Source: Dimorphilus gyrociliatus
Taxonomy: Eukaryota > Annelida > Polychaeta > Dinophilidae
Length of the DNA stretch: 32,069 nucleotides
Direction of reading: 5' to 3'
Assembly (NCBI GenBank): GCA_904063045.1
Contig: CAJFCJ010000129.1
Coordinates: forward strand, 1 to 32,069
Shown here: positions 1 to 7,854 of the stretch, in pieces
How the letters are laid out: every line of letters begins with the position of its first letter
How positions within the stretch are numbered: position 1 is the stretch's first letter
Notes under the pieces: generated by a model
The model's input: only the letters and a program-made list of their open reading frames with translations
Told to the model about the DNA's origin: nothing
Databases searched by the model: none
Translations under genes and position numbers: made by a program

Positions 1-360
1 GGCAAAAACCTTTAAAAAGATATGTGTCAAAGTTGTTTCATCTAACCTATTATCAGATGTTGATAAGACACCTGTTGATCATGTACACTTTGTTTAAAAT
101 TATAATTTGGATAAAACATGTATTGCTTTTATGCATCAAGACATATGTAATCCTATTGAAAATTTTTAATTTTAAATCCTTTTGAAAGGACAAAGCAAAA
201 AATTCCTAAAATTACAATACAACAAAGTCCATTGTAGTTTTTGTATATCTGTATTGCTCATTTAGTCCAAATAGAAGATCAAGTTCTTATCTGTAAGCAG
301 GGTTCATATACTTTCCTAAGAGTTGAACAGTTCACAATTTCAATGTTTCAACAGATTCCA

Positions 361-450
361 GGACATTTTGCCTCTAAATGGGACATTTCATCTTTGCCTG
401 GACATTTTATCGCCTTTACCTCAACATTACATCCCTTTAGTATGGACATT
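361..450 (+). repeat. GGACATTT short tandem motif array
   Basis: The motif GGACATTT recurs at 361, 381, 400 and again near 447, with 19-20 nt spacing in the first three copies and pyrimidine-rich text between. The same array lies inverted at about 31958-32048 in the right arm, with one G missing in one copy there. I see no coding potential. It looks like a minisatellite or the edge of a mobile element. Confidence 0.6.
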
Positions 451-470
451 TTTATGATTGGTTAATTTCA

Positions 471-543
471 TAGGAATTATAATGGTAGAAGTTTAGAAAG
501 ATTTTTATTTTGTAGGAATTATAATTGTTGAAGTTTAGAAAGA
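471..543 (+). repeat. Two-copy 42-bp tandem repeat
   Basis: Two copies of a unit that starts TAGGAATTATAAT and continues GTTTAGAAAGA begin at 471 and 513. The second copy differs at a few positions. The inverted partner is at about 31866-31940. The stretch from 1 to 960 otherwise holds no gene that I can support. Confidence 0.6.
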
Positions 544-966
544 CTATTTTTTAGTAGAATTAGATTCTAGAACTGTAAAAAGATATACTGGATAGCTCTT
601 CTTAAGATCAAATTTATTATTCATAATATACTACAGCACCCCACCCATTTTTTTGTTTTGTTTTCATTTCATTTCTATATGTTGATGTTATAGAATCAAA
701 AATTTAAACCTATATTATTATTCACTTTTCAAAGCCCTGCAAGTCATTGTTGGTTTGGTATTCACAAGACTGTTAAAAACTTGTAGTCAACACAGGTAGT
801 GACTAAGACTTGGCACATAGCCAAATCTAAATTATGTTCTTATGTTATATAGAACTTTTTAATCTAGCTGAAGTTGTTCATTCTATTTTTTTTACCCCTT
901 CTGTTTACCTACTTTAAATTGTTAAACATATTTCATAGTATAAAAATTATAATTGCCGAAAATCTC

Positions 967-1215
967 TGTACACTTATGAACTATAGTTTATAGATATTTT
1001 ATAAATGTTACTTACTATATGGTAGAAGTGTTGAAGTAGATGTTGCCTCTAGGGTAGATGGTACCCAATTGCCAGAATCAACCCCTTTTATAGGCAAAGG
1101 ATAAGATGTTACATAACAAACATGTTGACAATAACAACAAGTGTTTATTTACATAAATATGATATAAGAATTGACCCTTGAGGGGTAACCTACACAAAGT
1201 TGTTGTTTACATCAC
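967..1215 (-). repeat. Dispersed repeat with TATA box and splice donor (copy 1)
   Basis: This segment recurs in the spacer (14757-14968, same orientation) and in the right arm (about 31220-31460, inverted). On the minus strand it carries CTATAAAAGGGG (1082-1093), followed about 70 nt downstream by a consensus splice donor GTAAGTAA (complement of about 1009-1016). That layout resembles a core promoter with a short first exon. It could be part of a retroelement long terminal repeat, an untranslated first exon carried by a mobile element, or less likely a small RNA gene. No terminal repeats were found that would define its ends. Confidence 0.65.
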
Positions 1216-1300
1216 TATTGCATAATATGATAACCCTTGACCCTGTTATCGTATTTTGATAACTGTTGATACAATATACTGATATTACATATGCTAATAA

Positions 1301-1503
1301 TGGATGTGACAGAAACCATTCACAAATGAGTGCTTTTACCCTAACCCTAACCCTAACCCAGCCCTTAGCTGTACCTAACCTTTTCCATTACCCCTTACCC
1401 TCCTAACTACAAATCAGTTGCTGTGTTTTTCTGGCTAACCATTTCTCAATCCAAATTTTTGTCCTAAAATTTCTCATTAGTGGATGTTTTCTGTAAAATC
1501 CCA
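1301..1503 (+). mobile_element. MITE-like TIR element, left copy
   Basis: The ends are imperfect inverted repeats of about 31 nt. The left end reads TGGATGTGACAGAAACCATT and onward to 1330. The right end (1473-1503) read in reverse starts TGGGATTTTACAGAAAACAT. About 25 of 31 positions agree. The element is flanked on both sides by the 7-nt direct repeat CTAATAA (1294-1300 and 1504-1510), a likely target-site duplication. The length, 203 bp, is typical of a non-autonomous DNA transposon with no coding capacity. The interior contains a CCCTAA array. I cannot assign a superfamily. Confidence 0.75.
1338..1359 (-). repeat. Interstitial TTAGGG-type telomeric array
   Basis: About 3.5 perfect units of CCCTAA on the plus strand (TTAGGG on the minus strand) lie within the TIR element at 1301-1503, followed by degenerate relatives such as CCTAACC and CCCTTACC up to about 1415. 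It sits inside a mobile element, so it need not mark an old chromosome end. Confidence 0.8.
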
Positions 1504-1549
1504 CTAATAATCGATGGTTGAATAATTATTTGTTAATCTGTGGGAACAG

Positions 1550-2319
1550 GGTTGCTATACCATGTTCAGAAGAAAACAACTCACCAGATGCTTTGCAAGT
1601 TATAGCAGGTTCTGGAACTCCAGATGCTGAAAATGATTGTAATCAACCAGCTGTTATGGGAGATCCTCATTTCATCCAATTTGTTTTTGACTGGCGATCA
1701 AAGAAGACACAGTATATTAGCTATGATGTTAGTGGACAAGCTAGAGACAAATTTACAAATACTTTGGTTCAATGTGTCCTACTTCATGATTATTATATGA
1801 ATAAAATTATCATTAACCATTCAGGAAAAGAGTATTTATTTGAGAAAAATTCAATTAATTTACCAAATTCAAAAATGTTCAAATGGTTAAATCTTGATTA
1901 TGAAGACAATCAAGATGGAATCAAATCTTCAATTTATAACAATCAGAGTAATGTTGATATTGTATTTTTCCTGCTGGGGGTTGTAGTTAAGTACTGGTCC
2001 AAATAGAACCAAATTACGAGTAAGCCACTTAGATGTAGAGTTGAGTGAGGATCAATATAAAAATGTTAATTTCGAAAATAAGATTTTCAATGGTGTTAGA
2101 TATGGGGGATTGATTGGATTTATTGGAAATCAAAATATGACCTTTCAATATTCTGTTCAAAATTCCAATATTGCAATAATTCAATTGAGAAATTCATTTT
2201 TTCAATCTGAATTGAATAGAAATAGTCCAAAGTGTTGGCATCTCACATTCAAAGATATTTTGGTGCCAAAATCGCCTAAACATTTTGTTCAACAATCAAA
2301 ATCTGACAATAATATATGA
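1550..2319 (+). CDS. ITIH heavy-chain C-terminal-like coding block (partial, broken frame)
   Basis: The 3' end of a probable secreted-protein gene. From about 1550 the frame is open to 2006 and includes the signature GDPHFIQF, then YISYDVSG and IIINHSGKEYLFEK. This order resembles the C-terminal domain of inter-alpha-trypsin inhibitor heavy chains (GDPHF, then a CF-D-like strand, then a V-NG turn). A second frame from about 1997 to 2319 continues with RVSHLDVEL, and then GVRYGGLIGFIGNQ, which resembles the GLLGQF element of the same family. The two frames are offset, with a TAG at the join. Either a frameshift or an unrecognised intron lies near 1950-2000. A plausible splice acceptor (GGAACAG) precedes the block. 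Upstream exons (VIT, VWA) are not seen. Family assignment is moderate. Confidence 0.5.
1966..2050 (+). repeat. Short dispersed repeat, copy inside ITIH-like block
   Basis: About 80 nt around the core ACTGGTCCAAAT (1993-2004) match 6185-6275 at roughly 65-70% identity by eye. Shared blocks in order are TTTTCCT, GGG-TTGTAG-TAAG, ACTGGTCCAAAT, then CCACTTAGA. The segment spans the point where the ITIH-like reading frame breaks, so it may be an insertion or a shared exon remnant. The right-arm partner is at about 30395-30480. Confidence 0.5.
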
Positions 2320-3728
2320 TGTGTCAAAATAAAATTTTAATGTTCTATTTAATGTCACATGATTTGACATGTTCTTTTAAAAAACTCTTTGTTATGATAA
2401 AATTTCTTGTTTCCTTTAATGTTAAATACAAAAAAACTTTTCCCTCCTAGGGTACAGCTTCAATTTGGAGAAGATAAACTATTTCATCTAATTTGCCTTT
2501 GAGTTAAGGCTGGTTTTTTAGCTGCAATTCTCCCATTTAGAGAACATATCCTCTAAATTGTTGTACAACAAGCAACTTACAGAATAACAGTGTTCTTTTT
2601 TTGTGTTATAAATATAGAAATTTCTGGCTTGTCATGACTCTATTAATGCTTTTCAAATAAACAGAAGTTTAAAATCATTCTTAAACAACTATTTATAATT
2701 CATTAATTTTGAGAGTTTTTTTTGTTGTGAACAAAAATCAATGTAAATTCATAGTTTTTAAAATTTGAATAATTTCGTATGGTAGATTATGTATATTATA
2801 TATCTTGCTGTAATTTTAAAATGATAGGCCTAACTAACAAATTAGGAATTCTAACTGTTAGAAGAATTTGTATAGGCTGTCTATTCAAATAGTGAAAAGC
2901 TGCCTTAAAAAGAAATTTGTTAAAAAAAATTAAGTCTAGGGATGAAGAGGAGCAAGGAGTGACAGAGTAACTGTCCTTCCATATTTGTCTTTCTCAATCA
3001 TTTTCTCTCAATCCTTCTATCTCTCTATGTCACCATCTCTACTTCTAGTGTCTTACTCAATTGGTCCCTATTTCTTGCTATCTGTCTCACACTTTCCTAT
3101 CTTTTAAGAATGACCAAGTATGAAGTAAGAAACTAGCAAGAAATAGAAAAGGATCAAGTAAAAGCGATTGCATCGCTCTTGCTCGACAAATTTATGTGTT
3201 TGAGAGTGTTTTAACAGTACTGGTTTTACTCATACTTTTACACAATTGTTTAAATTGAATAGTTTATTCAAAATAAAATATTAGTGTCACCCAGAAAATT
3301 CTCGCCATTTATGTCTAACCGCTAAAAAAAATTACATAATATGCTTATTCATAAATGTTAATTAATGTCCTAGGTATGTCTATTTAGCTTCAAATTCCCC
3401 ATTATTGTCAATGCATGTTCACAAATTTGACTGTTTTTATATTCTACTTTAAGAATAATAATTAATTGAATCAGTTTATAAATTTAGCATCAGAATATAA
3501 GGAGGAAGCATATGTGATTAATGCATGTTAAGTAGAACAGCATTGTGAATATAATCTAAACTTAGAATTAAAGCATAAATTGATATTTAATTAAACAGCT
3601 TTTAGTTCAAATTCATAAATTTATAGATTAATAAATTGTGATAATAATGCTAGCATTATTCTGTCTATTATTTACTGGGTTTTATTGACGCGCATTGTAC
3701 ATGCACTGCCCTACATAGAACTAGGTGA
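2320..3728. other. Non-coding interval with hairpins, left arm
   Basis: No gene is supported here. Visible structures are the inverted pair TATTTCTTGCTA (3069-3080) and TAGCAAGAAATA (3134-3145), the perfect short hairpin AGCGATTGCATCGCT (3163-3177), and a segment at about 3178-3290 that recurs in the spacer at 16500-16605. A pyrimidine-rich TCT/CTC tract occupies 2975-3110. Promoter or first-exon sequence of the downstream C1q-type gene should lie near the right end of this interval. The right-arm partner is 28726-30129. Confidence 0.6.
3178..3290 (-). repeat. Repeat shared with spacer, left-arm copy
   Basis: Read on the minus strand it contains GAATAAACTATTCAATTTAA, then ACCAGTACTGTT, then CAAACACATAAATTTG. 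A diverged version of the same ordered blocks lies at 16500-16605 in the spacer, and the palindrome partner is at about 29165-29280. Confidence 0.6.
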
Positions 3729-5624
3729 ATACTGCTTATCTCTATCAGTGCTATCTGCACAGTACTACTAGTCTTCTATGTTTGTCTACCAGTTGTTTAT
3801 GCACAGTTTAAATGTCCGCTCAATTCCCAATCAATACCTATTGATGGTACATATGGTGATCCTAACAACTGTGCCATTTATTACCAATGTGTTAATGGAA
3901 CTGCTCATCCTCAAGCTTGTCCACCAGGCCTTCATTTTCAATTTTCCATTCAAAGTTGTAGCTATATCACATGTGTACATCCAGATTTTTCAGATTGTAC
4001 ATCAAAATCATCTATTCAAGATAGGGATGAAGACAAAGTATGCAAAGAATCAAATCAGGATTCTTCTATTCCATGCTATTTAAAGAATGATGACATTGAT
4101 GAATGTTCACCAAATAAAAATGAAACTGTTGCCAATGAAGTTGATTGTAGAATTTATTATCACTGTGTGAATGGTGTTGCTTGGCCACAACGTTGCCCTA
4201 CTGGATACTTTTTCATTCCAAAAATCAATGTCAAAGAGTGCAATGTGAAACTGTGTGTTCCTTTGAATGAAGCAAACTGTGCAATTCGTGGAGGATGGTC
4301 GGAATGGTCAACATGGAGCAATTGTAATGCACCTTGTGGAGAGGAAGGGATCAGAAATAGAACAAGAGAGTGTAATAATCCTCCTCCTTCAAATGGTGGA
4401 TTATACTGTCCAGGTAGCTCAATCGACTTCGACCAATGTGAAACATTGGTTTGCTCAAAAAGTCCAGCATTTATGGTATCTTTATCAAGATCTCAAACTG
4501 TGAGCTATGGAAATGTGAATTGGACATCTATTGATATAAATAACCAAGGTATATTTGATGAATCAGATAATAGTCTAAGAATTAGCCAATCAGGAATGTA
4601 CTTCTTTTCAATAACGGCATCACTTGAAAGCTATAGTACAACTTCACTAATGCTTGGCAGTACAGGAAGAAGCATTGGTTTGTTAAAATATGGTAATTCA
4701 AGTGTTACAACTGATACTACAACTAGAGCTGGATTGTTCACACTGAATAGATTCAATAGGCCATATATCTTTCAGCATCATCCTTACTCAGATCTAATTG
4801 GAAGTGAAAATGGAAAAGAAACATCATGGTTGGGTTTTTACTACAATACTGAAAACTATTTATTTGCTGCTAGTGACAATTCAATGAATGTTAGTGGTGA
4901 AGTAGAGTTACCAAGTATTATTGCAATGAGAAGTTTTTCAATAATTGGTAATAGATTTAGAGCATTTGAAGAAGGCTATTATTTTATAAACTTTGGATCA
5001 TCGTCTATAGATTCTAGAAATTCTAAAATCAGGTTTTATACTAGTAATGGTGGTTTAGGCCCACATACCTATATTCAGATTACTAACAATATTACTTCAC
5101 CAGTTATGCAATCATTAAGTTTTATTCAGAGATTGAATGCAAATGAAGATATTTATTTACGAAATGATGCTGGCTTTCAATATTCAGATTCTAATTATCT
5201 AACATATCTATGTTTATTCAAGCTAAATGAAAGTTTACCAATTTTTTCAATTGCCACAAACAATGCTATATGTTCTCCCAGTTATTCAACAGTAACTTTC
5301 AGAAGAAGTCCTATTATTGACACAGAGAACAGCTGGTATAACAGAAGCACATTTAAAGTTCCTGTTACTGGTATGTATTACATTGCTTTTAATATACCAA
5401 GTGAAGATGAAAGGAATAAAATTGAGATCTACATTGATATCAATGGATACAAAAAGACAAGAGTCTTCAAATCAAATAATTTAGTTGAAGATAGATATCC
5501 TGGTTATGCATCTGGTGGAGTACTAATGAAATTGTCAGAAAATGATCATCTACAGTTAAAATACCTTGGTTGTATAGCTGATCATGGAAATGAAGGAGCA
5601 TTAACAATAATATTTATACCTTGA
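3729..5624 (+). CDS. Secreted chitin-binding/TSP1/C1q-like mosaic protein
   Basis: One exon is open for 631 codons before TGA at 5622-5624. No in-frame ATG lies between the upstream TGA (3726-3728) and the mature protein, so the start is probably supplied by an unseen upstream exon. Residues 1-26 are a hydrophobic signal peptide ending VVYA/Q. Residues 29-82 and 126-176 are two Peritrophin-A (CBM14) chitin-binding domains with the pattern YYxCVNG...CPxG. Residues 188-242 are a thrombospondin type 1 repeat (GGWSEWSTWSNC...CG). About 247-375, 376-505 and 506-631 are three C1q-like jelly-roll domains (SGMYFFSITAS; EGYYFINFGSS...LTYLCLFKL; TGMYYIAFNI...ALTIIFI). There is no transmembrane or collagen segment. 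A poly(A) signal follows 17 nt after the stop. The likely role is a secreted chitin- or matrix-binding recognition protein. Confidence 0.85.
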   Translation: MLLISISAICTVLLVFYVCLPVVYAQFKCPLNSQSIPIDGTYGDPNNCAIYYQCVNGTAHPQACPPGLHFQFSIQSCSYITCVHPDFSDCTSKSSIQDRDEDKVCKESNQDSSIPCYLKNDDIDECSPNKNETVANEVDCRIYYHCVNGVAWPQRCPTGYFFIPKINVKECNVKLCVPLNEANCAIRGGWSEWSTWSNCNAPCGEEGIRNRTRECNNPPPSNGGLYCPGSSIDFDQCETLVCSKSPAFMVSLSRSQTVSYGNVNWTSIDINNQGIFDESDNSLRISQSGMYFFSITASLESYSTTSLMLGSTGRSIGLLKYGNSSVTTDTTTRAGLFTLNRFNRPYIFQHHPYSDLIGSENGKETSWLGFYYNTENYLFAASDNSMNVSGEVELPSIIAMRSFSIIGNRFRAFEEGYYFINFGSSSIDSRNSKIRFYTSNGGLGPHTYIQITNNITSPVMQSLSFIQRLNANEDIYLRNDAGFQYSDSNYLTYLCLFKLNESLPIFSIATNNAICSPSYSTVTFRRSPIIDTENSWYNRSTFKVPVTGMYYIAFNIPSEDERNKIEIYIDINGYKKTRVFKSNNLVEDRYPGYASGGVLMKLSENDHLQLKYLGCIADHGNEGALTIIFIP

Positions 5625-5641
5625 GTGTCTAGTTTACATTA

Positions 5642-5647
5642 AATAAA
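5642..5647 (+). promoter_or_regulatory. Poly(A) signal AATAAA of the C1q-type gene
   Basis: AATAAA lies 17 nt after the stop codon at 5624. The right-arm partner is at about 26808-26813. The close spacing suggests a very short 3' UTR. Confidence 0.6.
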
Positions 5648-5754
5648 TATTGAAATAATCACGATTTGTGATGAAACATTTAAATGTTTTGTAGTTCTAT
5701 TTTACTGCTCTAGTTAATCTTGTGTGCCAACATTTATCATTATTGCTTGTTCAG

Positions 5755-6158
5755 ACAAGTTGATAGATAGACAAAAACTTTGGCTTCCAAATTTTATCAT
5801 CAGTATAAGTTTTTTGAATATATTCCACAAGATCACTGTATATATTCTTTTTTAAAAATTCAATCTTGATTTGGTGAAATTTTAAAGTAATGAATTATTT
5901 TGGAAGATATGAAAGACACATCAACTAGATTCTAATTGAGATAAGTCTTTAACATGGTTTCTGAATTTTATTGAAATATCTTTAGCCAATCTCTTTCCAG
6001 ACTTATCCTAAGTTTCTAAAGTAAGTTTCTTTAATTTGAGTCTTGCTTTTATAACCTGTTCCAGGTTGTTTCCTTCATTGGAGTAGGTATGTTCTCTTTT
6101 TGTAACAAACTTTGTACCCTTTTGGAGAACATATGCCGGGCATGTTTGTTTCTTTGAC
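5755..6158 (-). mobile_element. Arm-specific 404-bp segment with possible MULE/FLYWCH-type remnant
   Basis: This is present only in the left arm; the right arm has 21 nt instead (26680-26700). On the minus strand, about 6008-6150 reads through a stretch with CPAYV...KFVTKREHTYSNE, which recalls a FLYWCH-type zinc module (C-x-A followed by a histidine pair) often linked to MULE-type transposases. Near 5760-5835 another minus-strand segment reads LVEYIQKTYTDDKIWKP, similar to the region before the RTNN motif in such transposases. Stops lie between the two. No terminal inverted repeats or target duplication are seen. Treat it as a degenerate DNA-transposon fragment; family confidence is low. Confidence 0.35.
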
Positions 6159-7401
6159 CTTATAGTTTTATGTCCCAACCCCCTATTTTCCTCCCCTGGG
6201 ATTGTAGGTAAGCACTGGTCCAAATCCCTGAATTAGGTATAATCCACTTAGAAGAGATGTCAATGGAGGAAAGATGGATATAACTGTATTGTAAAGTAAT
6301 ACAGGCTCCAGGGATGGCATATTTAGCAATAGCAATGTAAACAGCAACAATATGTAACACTTATCTTTTGCATATAAATAAAACTGAAAATAATTCGATA
6401 GCATGGCAAATAGTACCAATATGGAGGAGAGCTAACTCCAAATTCGGCAAAATGTTCCAGAGAGAAAGAGGGGCAGGTCAAGAGAAAAAGGGGCTGGTAA
6501 CCAAGTTGTGCAGCAGAAGGGAGGACAGCAATGGCTTATGCTGATGCCATCTATCACATCTAGTGGAATGAAAGATGTGATGGACAAAGCATGAACCAAC
6601 ATGGAGGATGCGACCAAGGTAACTCATGAGCAATATTTCGGATAGATAGACAGGAAAGTGTGAAAATCAAATCTGATGGATCTGTTTTGTATTTCAACGT
6701 TTTCTGGCAATTTAACCAACTGAAGGATTTCATCCAAATAAAAAGCCAGAATCACTTAAGACTCTTGAAATGTAAGATTTCTTATTCTTATTTTAGACTT
6801 GACCATAACAGATGGTGCCACTTTGGAATTAACAAAGGAACAAACAATATAGAAAAAATGCATGTCAAACTTATTACATCTTATTCAAAAACAGTAATAT
6901 ATTGTGTGAAGTTAACAATTATCATTCAATTCTTTCAGTCTCCTATCCTTGTAGAATTGCTAATGTGAAGAAAGAGATGAGGAAGATGAACATCAGGAAC
7001 AAGAATATCAATACTGGTCAAAAAACCTGTAATTAGGACATTGGATTCCAATTTTCAATTCACTGTTAAAAACTACTGTAGACTGTAAGAAAAAAATGAA
7101 ATGTATTTATGGTCACGTGATATATGAATTTTTTAGTGAATTGTTAAATGTTGATAAAAGAGAAAGTGGATTATGCTTGAAATGCTACAATAAATCACAA
7201 TCTTGTAAAAAAAAACAAATAATATTGTCTTCTCTCTTAGTCTCTATTATTTTTTGAATGTGATATTTATTGAAATACTGCAATTTGCTTACAATAATTT
7301 TATATTGGCTCTGAAGAGGAGTGTTTAGCAAGTTTCTAATAATATTGAACAGTTTAAAGTCTTTTTCGAAATCCGTTTTGACGCTATCTCTATCAGGCTG
7401 A
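6159..7401. other. Convergent intergenic region, left arm
   Basis: No gene is supported. The segment 6400-6640 is purine-rich, with two related blocks, CAATATGGAGGAG and CAACATGGAGGAT, near 6417 and 6598. An AATAAA at about 7188 followed some 15 nt later by a run of A residues (about 7207-7215) resembles the end of a retroposed transcript. Short open stretches on either strand carry no recognisable domain. The right-arm partner is 25438-26679. Confidence 0.5.
6185..6275 (+). repeat. Short dispersed repeat, intergenic copy
   Basis: This is related to 1966-2050 (see there). It sits in the convergent intergenic region between the C1q-type gene and the FAMeT-like gene. Its right-arm partner is at about 26563-26653. 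No coding role is evident here. Confidence 0.5.
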
Positions 7402-7776
7402 TCTTTAAAGTCTCAAGGCATTAACTCTCTGACTAAATTGCTAGACGATTGCAGTAAATTACAAACATTCTCTTTAAGAACTTGTTGCAGTTCATAAGTG
7501 AAAATTATTTTTACTGAATCTGCCTTATCCTACCAGGATTATAAATGCCTAGGTAACCTATTAAGGGAAATTTTATACTTGGAAGAGATAAACTTAATAA
7601 TTAAAGTTTCCAGTGAGTTTGGACAAGGAATTGAAACTTTTTGTAATGGACTAAAATCCTATTCAAATACTCTATTAAGAGTAAACTTTTCTCATTGTTC
7701 ACTGTATAAAGACCAAGTTAATCACTTATATAAGTTTTTAAACAAATTTCAGCTGATAAAATACTGCTTATTGTAA
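7402..7776 (+). pseudogene. Leucine-rich-repeat exon remnant with internal stop, left copy
   Basis: The frame reads through leucine-rich segments such as LLDDCSKLQTFSL, CLGNLLREILYLEEINLII and TLLRVNFSHCSL, with spacing suggestive of the ribonuclease-inhibitor-type LRRs found in NLR proteins. A TAA at 7495-7497 replaces the TTA leucine codon of the right copy. There is no start, no NACHT domain and no clear splice sites, so this is a fragment. The family assignment rests on periodic leucines only. Confidence 0.4.
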
Positions 7777-7854
7777 GAGATTTGAATGTACTTAATAGAC
7801 AGAAACAATTGATAAATAGTATAAAGAATTTCTTGACTGGAGAGATTTTAATTC

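Noticed and set aside
241-465. 74-codon open stretch at the left edge
   Set aside because: It runs through the GGACATTT minisatellite and shows no domain or splice context.
1338-1359. Telomeric array as evidence of a former chromosome end or fusion
   Set aside because: The array lies inside a TIR element with a target duplication, so a mobile-element origin explains it better.
1970-1995. A 25-nt intron as an annotated feature
   Set aside because: It is shorter than usual animal introns, and the region coincides with a repeat and with homopolymer length differences between arms. Kept only as a hypothesis.
6183-6419. Hydrophobic minus-strand open stretch (partner 26419-26655)
   Set aside because: It lacks a recognisable domain and overlaps a dispersed repeat. 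Hydrophobicity in AT-rich DNA is weak evidence.
7188-7215. AATAAA followed by an A-run as a processed pseudogene end
   Set aside because: No upstream coding similarity to any gene was seen; AT-rich DNA yields such patterns by chance.
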